A stretch of 64,000 bases of DNA from an uncultured Collinsella sp. Its GTDB lineage: Bacteria; Actinomycetota; Coriobacteriia; Coriobacteriales; Coriobacteriaceae. Below, one piece after another: positions 25,876 to 35,054 of the stretch (position 1 is its first letter; every line of letters starts with the position of its first letter). The notes beneath the pieces were generated by a model, which saw nothing but the letters and a program-made list of their open reading frames with translations, ran no database searches and was not told the origin of the DNA. The stretch spans positions 1-64,000 of the forward strand of contig UQID01000002.1 of assembly GCA_900541045.1 (NCBI GenBank), read 5' to 3'. The translations under genes were made by a program, and so were the position numbers.

Positions 25876-26265
25876 ATGACGAGTAGCCATGAGACGGAGT
25901 GTGCACTGATGGGTCGCGGCGTTTCAGCCGAAGCCGCCGCCATTGCCCGCGAGGCCCAGATGCGCTCGGAGGCATCCGAGGCCGCACGCATCGCCTATGT
26001 GACGCAGGCCCGCACGCTTCGCGAGCGCCGTGCCTCCTTTATCAAGATGGTTGCCGTCTCCGCACTTGTCGTGGCAATCTCATCGCGGCTTCGTGGTACA
26101 GTTGGTGCGCTTGGGTTTTCGATTTCGACGGGCTTGGTCATCTGGGGCGTGGTCGATGCCGTGATGCTGACCAACCAGATCAAGGTACTCGATAAGCGCG
26201 CGGCCGATATGATGCGCGCCCGCGACGCCGCCGCCAAGATCGCTGCCGAGGCACAAGAGATGTAA
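25876..26265 (+). CDS. Small membrane protein of unknown function
   Basis: A 129-residue protein whose ATG directly follows the upstream stop codon. An Ala/Arg/Glu-rich N-terminal helix is followed by two hydrophobic segments (about residues 58-72, MVAVSALVVAISSRL, and 78-98, LGFSISTGLVIWGVVDAVML), then a charged helix with DKRAADMMRARDAAAKIAAEA. The flanking helices could form a coiled coil. I do not recognise a family. A later ATG at codon 12 is also possible. Confidence 0.65.
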   Translation: MTSSHETECALMGRGVSAEAAAIAREAQMRSEASEAARIAYVTQARTLRERRASFIKMVAVSALVVAISSRLRGTVGALGFSISTGLVIWGVVDAVMLTNQIKVLDKRAADMMRARDAAAKIAAEAQEM

Positions 26266-26295
26266 CGACGCCGGACTCGATGGGAAGGTCTAAAA

Positions 26296-26745
26296 ATGGC
26301 ACAGGATATGCAGGACGCCGGAAACGTCTCCGCCGAGCTCGACGCCATGGTGTGCGACCTCATCGGGGCATTTTTAGACGACCTGGCCGCTGGTGAGAAC
26401 CCCGGCGTTGTCGTTGCGATCGAAGACGCCGCGTCCAACCGCTATCTGGCGGCACTCGACGAGGACGGCGAGGAGGCATGCCTCGAGGCTGCCACCAACT
26501 TTATCTCCGAGCACAAGATGGGCCTTAAGGACGAGGGCCTGGGTCGCATCGCCCGTTACGCCATCGGCTACACCGGTTGTGTCGAAATTGATGGCGGCTA
26601 CCATGACGCCCTGCTTGTGAGTTTCTTTGAGACGACGCTCGAGAGCGGCTTTTCGGCATATGTACTGTACGAGGGTGTGGGCGCCGGCGATGGTTTTATG
26701 TGGAGCGACCCTGAACCTGCAGGCGAGGAAACCCCTCTTATCTAA
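26296..26745 (+). CDS. Uncharacterised acidic protein
   Basis: A 149-residue soluble, acidic protein without signal peptide or membrane segment. It begins MAQDMQDAGNVSAELDAMV and has LVSFFETTLESGFSAYVLYEGVGAGDGFMWSDPEP towards the end. Spacing of 30 bases and strand link it with the two genes upstream. No family was recognised. The base and codon pattern matches its neighbours, so it looks like a resident gene. Confidence 0.7.
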   Translation: MAQDMQDAGNVSAELDAMVCDLIGAFLDDLAAGENPGVVVAIEDAASNRYLAALDEDGEEACLEAATNFISEHKMGLKDEGLGRIARYAIGYTGCVEIDGGYHDALLVSFFETTLESGFSAYVLYEGVGAGDGFMWSDPEPAGEETPLI

Positions 26746-26862
26746 AATCGCTAAAATAAACGAGTTTTCGGTAAAAGGCTCAAAATTCCCGCCGAGCGTT
26801 GTGTTACTGGGCGGGTCGCATACGCGTGCCGGTTGTATATAGATAGAAGATAGGGGAACTAC

Positions 26863-28701
<1,839 letters not shown>

Positions 28702-28728
28702 GCGCCGAGCTTTATAGCGACTAACAAG

Positions 28729-28764
28729 AAAGGGCGCCGACCATCGCGGTCGGTGCCCTTTTTT
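28729..28764 (+). terminator. Terminator after typA
   Basis: AAAGGGCGCCGACC pairs with GGTCGGTGCCCTTT (one G-T pair), then four further T. Confidence 0.92.
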
Positions 28765-28791
28765 GTGTACAGGGATTGAGTTGGTCTGCAC

Positions 28792-28822
28792 CCCCACAAA
28801 GGTGCCTGTCCCCTTTGTGGGG
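28792..28822. repeat. Inverted repeat with CCTGTCCCC core
   Basis: CCCCACAAAGG and CCTTTGTGGGG flank TGCCTGTCC. Similar CCTGTCCC or GGGACAGG strings occur in other gaps of this window (near 60783 and 63350-63450), suggesting a dispersed intergenic repeat. It could also serve as terminator for the convergent minus-strand gene. Confidence 0.55.
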
Positions 28823-28829
28823 CTGACGG

Positions 28830-29975
28830 CTAGGCGGTGGGGAGTCCTGGCGTGTTGGAGGCTTGTTGCGGCTTGAGGCGGGCGTTGCGCCAGATGATCT
28901 GGATGACGTAGCCGAGCGTAAAGACGAAGGCTACGCCGCTGACAAAGCTGCCCATAAGGGGAAGTGCCGTGAGTACGCCCGCGGCGATACCGCCCACGGC
29001 GGCCATGGCGTAGCGGTTCTGGTTGTGTCCGACCATGCGTGCGATCGCGGTGCCCGTAAATGCCGCCGAGACCAGAGCGATGCCGATCACGGCGCACATG
29101 AGAGCTCCGGCGAGCGACAGACCTGCAATCGAGATGGTGAGCAGCAGGACGGCGGGAACGGCGGCCACCGTGCCCAAAAGACCGCTCACCCACAGAGGGG
29201 TAGGTCGTTGACGAAGCATGCCGGCGGCGCTGGCGGTCGCGCGCGGAAGGACGAGCTCGAGGAGGATTGCGACAAAGCAGGTAGAAAGCGCCGCGGCGAC
29301 GATGCCGCCGATGGTGTCGTTAATCGTTGAGGTGTCCTCGTTCTCGGTGCGGTCGATCTTGAGGGCTCCGACCTGAGCGCCCTCGGCCCGCTCGGGATCC
29401 TCGGAGATGTGGGCGTTCACCGTGCCGGTGATGCGGGCATTTTTGCCCAAGACGAGCTTATCGGCCCAGACCTCGATATCGCCATCGACGGTGCCGTCGA
29501 TGGTTACCGTACTGCCCGCGAGCGCTGCCGACTTGGCGGAGCCACGCAGGGCAACCGTCTCGCCCATCGCGTAAAAACAGCTGGCGGTGCTACCGGTGTT
29601 GAGCACGACGTGCTGACCGGCTACCGTCACGCTGCCATCGATTGCGGTTTTGGAGATATCGATGGTGCGTGCCGCCAGACGAACGGCTCCGCCTACGGTG
29701 CAGTCGCGAATCGATAGGCTGTCGCCTGCCGCGATAATATCGCGGCCGATGGAGGCATCGTCCAGGTTAAGGCTTTGGCCAGCCCAGTACAGGTCGCCCT
29801 CGGCGCTAGACGGATTTGAGTCAGCTTCGGTTGCGAGTACGTTGCCCGCGGTGTCTGTGCCGGCGAACGACGTAGTGGGAAGCGCGGTCAGCGCAAGCGC
29901 AATCAGTACGAATAGGAGGGCGATGCGGGCCTGCGCTTTGTGGCGCTTGGTCGACGGTTCTAGGTTGCAAGGCAT
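28830..29975 (-). CDS. Secreted/membrane protein with bactofilin-like beta-helix domain
   Basis: A 381-residue protein starting at ATG 29975, with AAGGA seven bases upstream. A signal segment (RIALLFVLIALALTALPTTSFAG) is followed by a repetitive domain (about residues 55-205) of short turns such as GDLYWAGQSLNLDDASIGRDII, SIRDCTVGGAVRLAA and DKLVLGKNARITGTV, the pattern of polymer-forming bactofilin-type beta-helices. Several membrane segments follow in the C-terminal half (VAAVPAVLLLTISIAGLSLAGALM and others). Similar proteins are often annotated as polymer-forming cytoskeletal proteins; the function here is unknown. Confidence 0.75.
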   Translation of the reverse strand: MPCNLEPSTKRHKAQARIALLFVLIALALTALPTTSFAGTDTAGNVLATEADSNPSSAEGDLYWAGQSLNLDDASIGRDIIAAGDSLSIRDCTVGGAVRLAARTIDISKTAIDGSVTVAGQHVVLNTGSTASCFYAMGETVALRGSAKSAALAGSTVTIDGTVDGDIEVWADKLVLGKNARITGTVNAHISEDPERAEGAQVGALKIDRTENEDTSTINDTIGGIVAAALSTCFVAILLELVLPRATASAAGMLRQRPTPLWVSGLLGTVAAVPAVLLLTISIAGLSLAGALMCAVIGIALVSAAFTGTAIARMVGHNQNRYAMAAVGGIAAGVLTALPLMGSFVSGVAFVFTLGYVIQIIWRNARLKPQQASNTPGLPTA

Positions 29976-30081
29976 AGTGAATCCTTCGTTAGATACTCGG
30001 CATATATCTAACAGGGTACCCAACGTGCGAGCGCTCTAAAAGAACCTCTCGGTTGCATTTCGAAAGGTCGTGCCGTGCTAT

Positions 30082-30771
30082 CTACTTTTTGCGATGTAAA
30101 AAGTGCGCGATGTCTTCTTCGGTGGGGCTTTTGATGTCAAAGCGCAGCGAGAGCCAGCGCAGACCCATGGTCACGATAACGCATACGACCAGCGCGGCGA
30201 CATTGCTGACCAAGCCACTCATGACGAGGCTTACATAGCTTGCCGATCCGGCGATGGCCGCGATGGCATAAAAGTTGGTGCGTTGGAAAATGCCCGGAAC
30301 CACGCCCATAAAGCCGTCGCGCAGCATGCCGCCGCCCACCGCGGTGAAAAAGCCCATCATGATGCAAACGACGGGTGCAAATCCGTAGACCAGTGCCTTG
30401 TCTGCGCCGGTTGCCGCATAGATGCCGACCGAGATGATGTCGAGCAGGGGGATGAGTTTGTCGGGCTTATCGACGATTGCCGGGAAGATGTAAATGATGG
30501 CCGCCGTGGCGATGGAGAGCGGCAGCGCCATTGGCTGGTTGAGGATGTAGACGTTGCCGACCTGGAGTGTCATGTCGCGCAAAAGACCGCCGCCCAGACC
30601 GCAGACTACCGCGAGTGCGACCGCGCCCACCAGGTCGAGCTTGTGTTCGCGCGCAACCAGCACACCCGAGATCGATGCAGCGACAACGGCGAACATCTCG
30701 AGCCAAAATGGGATAGCGACCATGGCATCCGAGGCATGTGAGGTAACGGTTGTGGCGGCGACGACGGGCAA
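30082..30771 (-). CDS. TRIC/UPF0126-family cation channel
   Basis: A membrane protein with seven hydrophobic segments in two similar halves. Each half carries the family signature: GLGGGLLRDM in the first and VGGGMLRDGFMG in the second. Bacterial TRIC homologues conduct potassium and other monovalent cations, so a role in ion balance is likely. I chose a TTG at 30771 because AAAGGA lies seven bases upstream and the length (229 residues) then fits the family. The frame is open to 30888, but that extension runs into a palindromic repeat and lacks a ribosome-binding site. Confidence 0.8.
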   Translation of the reverse strand: MPVVAATTVTSHASDAMVAIPFWLEMFAVVAASISGVLVAREHKLDLVGAVALAVVCGLGGGLLRDMTLQVGNVYILNQPMALPLSIATAAIIYIFPAIVDKPDKLIPLLDIISVGIYAATGADKALVYGFAPVVCIMMGFFTAVGGGMLRDGFMGVVPGIFQRTNFYAIAAIAGSASYVSLVMSGLVSNVAALVVCVIVTMGLRWLSLRFDIKSPTEEDIAHFLHRKK

Positions 30772-30884
30772 GATGGGGTCCTTTGAGTTGCGGGTTTGGA
30801 CAATGCCCGTACATAGTACATGTTCGGCGACGATCGCGACCCTATTGCTCGGCAAACGGTCGGGACTGGGTACGGTCATAGGGC

Positions 30885-30953
30885 CCAAGCATGTACATCA
30901 GCCTCCAGAGATGTCGAAAAATGTCGTTTTTGGAGGGTGATGTACATGGTTGG
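30885..30953 (+). repeat. Palindromic repeat, copy 1
   Basis: Arms of 23 bases (30885-30907 and 30931-30953) are inverted with two mismatches and share TGATGTACATG. The centre holds ATGTCGAAAAATGTCGTTTT. The same element occurs in reverse orientation at 32093-32160, on the other side of the nuclease-like gene. Confidence 0.9.
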
Positions 30954-30980
30954 GGAGGCGCGAGGCGAGCGGGTCCGTCG

Positions 30981-31988
30981 TTACTCAGAAGGCGACTCTT
31001 CGGCTTGATCGCTCTTCCGGTTGCGGATAAGTACCTTGCGCAGTTCGTTTTGCTTTCGCTGATACTCGGCATCTATGCAACGAGGCATGCCGAGCGCTTC
31101 GCGGATATTGTTCATGGCACGGTGAAAAGCGAGTTGGCTGGCAAATTGCGTTGAGGTGAGCGTGATGATGCGATAGCCCATTTGGGCGAGCACGGCCTCC
31201 CGCTCCGCATCTGCTCCCTTGCGTTCGACCTCGTCGTGAAAGCCGCCCTTATATTCGATGCCGAGCTCTCTGCGCTTATAGGTAATGAGGGTATCGATTT
31301 TGAGCGTTCGAGCTTTGGTGCAATGCCAAAGTCGTTTAGGGATTTCGAGTGGCTTGTTGAGTTCGACACCTCGGATGCCAACGCCGCCTTCGCTTGTCGG
31401 GAGTGAAAGGGCGATAGCGGATGCGGTCTCCATGGGTGAGGCTGAGTGGTCGTAGATATGCCTAAGCGCGAGTCTGGCGCGTGTGGCACCGGGTTTGCCG
31501 GGGTGCCGATCGAGCAGTTCGACAATTTCGTCCTTGGAAGTGGTGGCTGGCTGCTCGGTATAAGGGTCATCGGGGTTGAACCCCATGCGATAATCACCGC
31601 AAACTTCGTAGCCGTATTCGAGGTATTCGATTCTGTCCATCCACTCGGCAGCGAATACGAAGGTAAGGGCTTCGTCGGTGATAAAAATGCCGGGGGTCAG
31701 TTCGTCAATATGGTCGTAGGGTAGATTTTGGCCAAGAACGTGGCAAGCGACACCGTTGGTGCGAATTCGCTCGAAAGCAAATACTACGGAGATGTCGATA
31801 GTCTTGAGCATGGTGGACGGAATACCGCAGTCGGTAAGTGCCTGCCGAATGCGCGCGATGCGTTGCTGGGTAGAGAGGCCTCTTGCGCCTATCTGGTAGT
31901 CGTGTTGCGCGATCGCTTGAACCAGGTTCCGCGGTGCATGATGGACGAGCCACGCCGTTTTATGCGAAATGAGAACAGGAGTATCCAT
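30981..31988 (-). CDS. DUF559/PD-(D/E)XK nuclease-like protein with N-terminal AbiEi-like region
   Basis: A 335-residue protein. The C-terminal part (about residues 225-310) looks like a DUF559 / very-short-patch-repair type nuclease: LKIDTLITYKRRELGIEYKGG gives a D...E-x-K pattern, followed by VLAQMGYRIITLTSTQF. The N-terminal 180 residues resemble the DNA-binding and linker regions of AbiEi-type proteins only in outline. The tail is basic. Such genes are common in Actinobacteria, often as singletons of unknown role. Inverted copies of a palindromic repeat bracket it, suggesting it moves or was moved as a cassette. Confidence 0.7.
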   Translation of the reverse strand: MDTPVLISHKTAWLVHHAPRNLVQAIAQHDYQIGARGLSTQQRIARIRQALTDCGIPSTMLKTIDISVVFAFERIRTNGVACHVLGQNLPYDHIDELTPGIFITDEALTFVFAAEWMDRIEYLEYGYEVCGDYRMGFNPDDPYTEQPATTSKDEIVELLDRHPGKPGATRARLALRHIYDHSASPMETASAIALSLPTSEGGVGIRGVELNKPLEIPKRLWHCTKARTLKIDTLITYKRRELGIEYKGGFHDEVERKGADAEREAVLAQMGYRIITLTSTQFASQLAFHRAMNNIREALGMPRCIDAEYQRKQNELRKVLIRNRKSDQAEESPSE

Positions 31989-32092
31989 TAGGGACCTCTC
32001 GCTTTATGCCGATATGCAATCCTTATGTCCGTTGAGGTGGGGAAATATACCGGATACGAGCAAATCGACTCATGCTCGGTGCGCGTCATATG

Positions 32093-32160
32093 CAAACGTG
32101 TACATCACACTCCAAAAACGACATTTTTCGACATTTTTGGAGGGTGATGTACACGTTTGG
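32093..32160 (-). repeat. Palindromic repeat, copy 2 (inverted relative to copy 1)
   Basis: CAAACGTGTACATCAC and GTGATGTACACGTTTG form the outer arms, with CTCCAAAAA and TTTTTGGAG inside. Read on the minus strand, the asymmetric centre matches the plus strand of copy 1, so the two copies face each other across the nuclease-like gene. Confidence 0.9.
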
Positions 32161-32215
32161 GGATCTGGGTTGATGCTGAACGCGATGGGGGCGTGGCTGA
32201 ATAGGAGGGATGTCC

Positions 32216-32296
32216 AAATTTTGAGCTTTGCTCAAAATTTATTCGATCGGCTTACGCCGATCGCGCTGCGCTAAAAACGCGCCGTTGGCGCGTTTT
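32216..32296. repeat. Three consecutive perfect hairpins
   Basis: Hairpin 1 is AAATTTTGAGC/GCTCAAAATTT (32216-32240, loop TTT). Hairpin 2 is CGATCGGC/GCCGATCG (32244-32263, loop TTAC). Hairpin 3 is AAAACGCGCC/GGCGCGTTTT (32274-32296, loop GTT), which could work as a two-way terminator. They have unrelated sequences, so this is not a simple repeat array. No gene is visible in 32161-32317. Confidence 0.8.
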
Positions 32297-32317
32297 CTTT
32301 ACGCTCCGCGCCCTGGC

Positions 32318-32342
32318 GGGTTCGAATCCCTCCTCCTCCGCC
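32318..32342 (+). repeat. Detached 3' fragment of tRNA-Ser
   Basis: These 25 bases equal the T-loop to 3' end of the tRNA-Ser (CGA) gene at 32406-32496 but lie on the opposite strand, 64 bases away. The match begins at GGGTTCGAATCCC and stops before the final A of CCA. It may be a relic of tRNA-targeted integration followed by inversion, or an inverted duplication. Confidence 0.75.
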
Positions 32343-32364
32343 GTATTTGCTTGTTAGGGACTCA

Positions 32365-32393
32365 AAACAAAAAGCCCCCAATACTGGGAGCTT
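32365..32393 (-). terminator. Terminator after tRNA-Ser (CGA)
   Basis: On the minus strand AAGCTCCCAG and TTGGGGGCTT form a stem followed by TTTGTTTTG. Confidence 0.7.
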
Positions 32394-32405
32394 CCTCAAT
32401 CTAAA

Positions 32406-32496
32406 TGGCGGAGGAGGAGGGATTCGAACCCTCGTGACCTTATACAGGCCAAACGGTTTTCGAGACCGCCGCATTCAACCACTCTGCCACCCCTCC
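32406..32496 (-). tRNA. tRNA-Ser (CGA anticodon)
   Basis: A 91-nt class II tRNA. The acceptor GGAGGGG pairs with CTCCTCC, discriminator G, CCA encoded. The anticodon loop TCTCGAAAA gives anticodon CGA. The long variable arm TTGGCCTGTATAAGGTCAC and the T-loop TTCGAAT are intact. Confidence 0.95.
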
Positions 32497-32505
32497 GCGT
32501 GGGGT

Positions 32506-32535
32506 AAAAACAAAGCAGGCACTAAGGCCTGCTTT
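32506..32535 (-). terminator. Terminator after tRNA-Ser (GGA)
   Basis: On the minus strand AAAGCAGGC and GCCTGCTTT with a six-base loop, followed by GTTTTT. It separates the two tRNA genes. Confidence 0.85.
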
Positions 32536-32544
32536 GGAATTAAC

Positions 32545-32635
32545 TGGCGGAGAGTCAGGGATTTGAACCCTGGAGACGCTTTTGACGCCTACACGATTTC
32601 CAATCGTGCTCCTTCGGCCACTCGGACAACTCTCC
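32545..32635 (-). tRNA. tRNA-Ser (GGA anticodon)
   Basis: A 91-nt class II tRNA with acceptor GGAGAGT pairing ACTCTCC, discriminator G and encoded CCA. The anticodon arm ACGAT/ATCGT encloses TTGGAAA, anticodon GGA. The long variable arm is GTAGGCGTCAAAAGCGTCTC-like. Confidence 0.95.
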
Positions 32636-32651
32636 GTTAAATGCGAAAGTC

Positions 32652-32679
32652 AGTATACACGAGGAATCGAAAAGTGCAA
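32652..32679 (-). promoter_or_regulatory. Promoter of tRNA-Ser (GGA)
   Basis: On the minus strand TTGCAC and TATACT with a 16-base spacer, ending 16 bases before the mature tRNA. Confidence 0.65.
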
Positions 32680-33141
32680 ACAGAAAACTTGGCATTTTTT
32701 AAAGCGCTCGCTCCGCACCCGTATCCGGCATGTGCCAGATGAGTACTAAAAAAGCATCCTGACCAGCCAGATCCCGCTCGATGATCTGTTCAAAATAGGT
32801 ATTCATGAATGACGCGGCAGCGAATTTAAAAATTTTGAGGCAATCGATCGAACCGGTGGTATGCATTTCGTGACCACAACCCTGCAATCGGCGACCTGCG
32901 GTTTGACTCAGGTTGTCCTCGCCGCAGCGTATCTTGCTATCGAATCCGTCAAGCTCTTGGTCAGCATTTGGTTGGAATACGCATGAAGAGCCGTGTAAGC
33001 ATGGGTATATGTGGAGGTCATGAGGTTGTAGCTGCATATTCTTGCAGCCTGGGAGGTTGAAAGATATTATTACCAAGTCTTTTCCTGCTTCAGGCGCACC
33101 TTCACGACCTGAAGCCACATTTGCCCAGAGGAGGTGACAAT
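32680..33141. other. Gene-poor leader region upstream of rpsF
   Basis: No convincing gene lies here. The stretch is AT-richer than its neighbours. A minus-strand open frame of up to 139 codons (32699-33118) exists, but it lacks a clear ribosome-binding site, uses unusual codons and matches nothing I recognise. Near the rpsF end, GCTTCAGG and CCTGAAGC (about 33090-33116) make a hairpin that could belong to a ribosomal-protein leader of the S6:S18 kind. I cannot confirm that RNA motif. Confidence 0.5.
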
Positions 33142-33435
33142 ATGAAGGCTTATGAACTGCTGTTCTTTGTTGACCCGTCGCTCGACCCCGAGACTCGTCT
33201 CGCTGTTATGAAGCGTATCGATACCACGATCGCTGAGGGCGCTGGCAAGGTCGACTCCGTTGACGAGTGGGGCAAGCGCAAGCTCGCCTACGAGATCAAC
33301 GACCTCACCGATGGTGACTACACCCTCATCAACTTCCACGCAGATCCTACCCAGATCGCCGAGCTTGATCGCGTCCTGCGCATCACCGACGCTGTGGTCC
33401 GTCACATGATCGTCCGTCGCGACGACCAGGAGTAA
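33142..33435 (+). CDS. rpsF: 30S ribosomal protein S6
   Basis: A 97-residue protein with MKAYELLFFVDPSLD at the start, VDSVDEWGKRKLAYEINDLTDGDYTLINFHAD in the middle and RVLRITDAVVRHMIVRRDD at the end, all S6 features. The ATG at 33142 follows AGAGGAGGTGACAAT. It pairs with S18 in the 30S platform and leads the operon rpsF-ssb-rpsR-rplI. Confidence 0.96.
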   Translation: MKAYELLFFVDPSLDPETRLAVMKRIDTTIAEGAGKVDSVDEWGKRKLAYEINDLTDGDYTLINFHADPTQIAELDRVLRITDAVVRHMIVRRDDQE

Positions 33436-33483
33436 GACTGTCGTTTTGGACTGGGCTTGTGCCCCAAGAGGAAGTAGTGAGTT

Positions 33484-33936
33484 ATGAGCATCAATCGAGT
33501 GAACATCACCGGTAACCTCACCCGCGATCCCGAGCTGCGCGCCACCGCCGGCGGAACCCAGGTTCTTTCCTTTGGCGTCGCCGTGAACGATCGTCGCCGC
33601 AATGCGCAGACTGGCGAGTGGGAGGACTATCCCAACTTTGTCGACTGCACTATGTTCGGCACCCGCGCCGAGGCCGTGAGCCGTTTCCTGGCAAAGGGAA
33701 ACAAGGTCGCGATCGAGGGCAAGCTGCGCTACAGCTCTTGGGAGCGCGACGGCCAGCGCAGGAGCAAGCTTGAGGTCATCGTCGATGAGATCGAGTTTAT
33801 GAGCTCCCGTGGTGGCCAGGGTGGCTACGATCAGGGCGGTTACGCCCCCGCAGCTCCCGCGCCCGCAGCGCGTCCTGCCGCACCGGTGGCTACGCCGCCC
33901 GCGGTCGACGTCTACGATGAGGACATCCCGTTCTAA
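33484..33936 (+). CDS. ssb: Single-stranded DNA-binding protein
   Basis: A 150-residue OB-fold protein (MSINRVNITGNLTRDPELRATAGGTQVLSFGVAVNDR, FVDCTMFGTRAEAVSRFLAKGNKVAIEGKLRYSSWE). A Gly/Pro/Ala-rich linker (about residues 115-140) leads to the acidic tip DEDIPF, the docking site for partner proteins such as PriA, RecO and others. It lies in the conserved S6-SSB-S18 operon. Confidence 0.96.
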   Translation: MSINRVNITGNLTRDPELRATAGGTQVLSFGVAVNDRRRNAQTGEWEDYPNFVDCTMFGTRAEAVSRFLAKGNKVAIEGKLRYSSWERDGQRRSKLEVIVDEIEFMSSRGGQGGYDQGGYAPAAPAPAARPAAPVATPPAVDVYDEDIPF

Positions 33937-34008
33937 GGGTTGTTCACCTATTTTTGAGTGAGAGGCGGCTTCGGCTCGCCGAAGTTGCCAAACGAAAGGT
34001 ATTTTGAC

Positions 34009-34275
34009 ATGGCTAATGATTATTCTGCACGTCAGCCGCGTCGTAAGTACTGCCAGTTCTGCAAGGAGAACACTGAGTTCATCGACTATAAGGACACTCA
34101 GCTTCTCCGTAAGTACATGACCGACCGTGGCAAGATCAAGCCCCGTCGCGTCACTGGCGCTTGCACGCAGCATCAGCATGACATCGCCAACGCCATCAAG
34201 CGCGCCCGCGAGATGGCTCTCCTGCCGTACACCGTCCCCGTGGTTTCCTCTCGTGGCAACCGCGACCGCGGCTAA
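34009..34275 (+). CDS. rpsR: 30S ribosomal protein S18
   Basis: An 88-residue protein starting at ATG 34009 after CGAAAGG. RRKYCQFCKENTEFIDYKDTQLLRKYMTDRGKIKPRRVTGAC is the S18 core. CQFC and the later cysteine make it a zinc-type (C+) S18. Bacteria that carry this type sometimes also encode a zinc-free copy, which is not in this window. Confidence 0.95.
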   Translation: MANDYSARQPRRKYCQFCKENTEFIDYKDTQLLRKYMTDRGKIKPRRVTGACTQHQHDIANAIKRAREMALLPYTVPVVSSRGNRDRG

Positions 34276-34290
34276 GAAGGGAGACGCATC

Positions 34291-34830
34291 ATGAAGGTTA
34301 TTCTTCTCGATGAGATCAAGGGCAAGGGCGGCGAGGGTGACGTCGTAGAGGTCGCTCAGGGTTACGCTGAGAACTTCCTGTTCCCCAAGAAGCTCGCTGT
34401 TGCCGCCACCAAGGGCAACCTCAAGCAGCTTGACGAGCGTCGCAACAACATCGCCAAGCGCGAGGCCGTCCGTCTGGCTACCGCCAACGAGACCAAGGCT
34501 GCCTTCGAGGGCAAGCAGGTCACCGTTGACGTCAAGGTTGGCGACGAGGGCATCCTCTTTGGCTCCGTTACCGCCGCTATGATCGCTGACGCCATCAAGG
34601 ATCAGCTCGGTATGGACATCGACCGCAAGCGCGTCGAGCTCGGCAAGCCCATCAAGGTTGCCGGTGCCCACACCGTTGCTATCTCGCTGTACCGCGAGAT
34701 CAAGGCCGAGGTTGTCGTTCTCGTTGGCGTTACCGCCGAGGAGCTCGCTGCCGAGGCTGAGGTTGAGGAGACCGCTGAGGTCGCCGAGGCCGAGACCGCC
34801 GAGGTCGAGACCGAGGCTGCTGCCGAGTAG
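34291..34830 (+). CDS. rplI: 50S ribosomal protein L9 with acidic tail
   Basis: A 179-residue L9. MKVILLDEIKGKGGEGDVVEVAQGYAENFLFPKKLA is the N-terminal domain, then the long connecting helix (about residues 40-75) and the C-terminal domain ending near TVAISLYREIKAEVVVLV. A further 30 residues, almost all Ala, Glu and Val, extend past the usual end. The operon ends at a terminator. Confidence 0.95.
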   Translation: MKVILLDEIKGKGGEGDVVEVAQGYAENFLFPKKLAVAATKGNLKQLDERRNNIAKREAVRLATANETKAAFEGKQVTVDVKVGDEGILFGSVTAAMIADAIKDQLGMDIDRKRVELGKPIKVAGAHTVAISLYREIKAEVVVLVGVTAEELAAEAEVEETAEVAEAETAEVETEAAAE

Positions 34831-34862
34831 CATTTGCTGCAACGCAACAATCTTGTTCTAAG

Positions 34863-34896
34863 AAGGGCGCTCTGGGAGACCAGGGCGCCCTTTTAT
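34863..34896 (+). terminator. Terminator after rplI
   Basis: AGGGCGC...CTGG and CCAG...GCGCCCT with loop GAGA, then TTTTATTTTTT. Confidence 0.88.
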
Positions 34897-35054
34897 TTTT
34901 TGCGCTGGGTGAGTGTCGTGGCAGTCATTGAGATGCGGTCCCGTGTATGGGACCGTTCATCCGTTTGGTTCGGTGATGATTGCCAAGCCGCGGCTCGATT
35001 TATAGCCGCGGCTGATACTATGGATGCTCGCAAGCGATATGAATGAGGACGCTC

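Noticed and set aside
30772..30888. Longer TRIC-family protein starting near 30888
   Set aside because: The added residues come from sequence entering the palindromic repeat, lack a ribosome-binding site and exceed the family length.
32188..32215. GGGGGCGTGGCTGAATAGG, resembling a class II tRNA 5' half before the detached tRNA-Ser 3' end
   Set aside because: The acceptor would not pair with the 3' fragment and the middle is replaced by three hairpins. No cloverleaf can be drawn.
32216..32296. Possible CRISPR or repeat array
   Set aside because: The three hairpins have different sequences and no spacers. No direct repeats of the right length and no cas genes appear in the window.
32699..33118. 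Minus-strand open frame of 139 codons upstream of rpsF
   Set aside because: No ribosome-binding site at any of its starts, atypical codons and no recognisable motif. Kept only as a possibility in the region entry.
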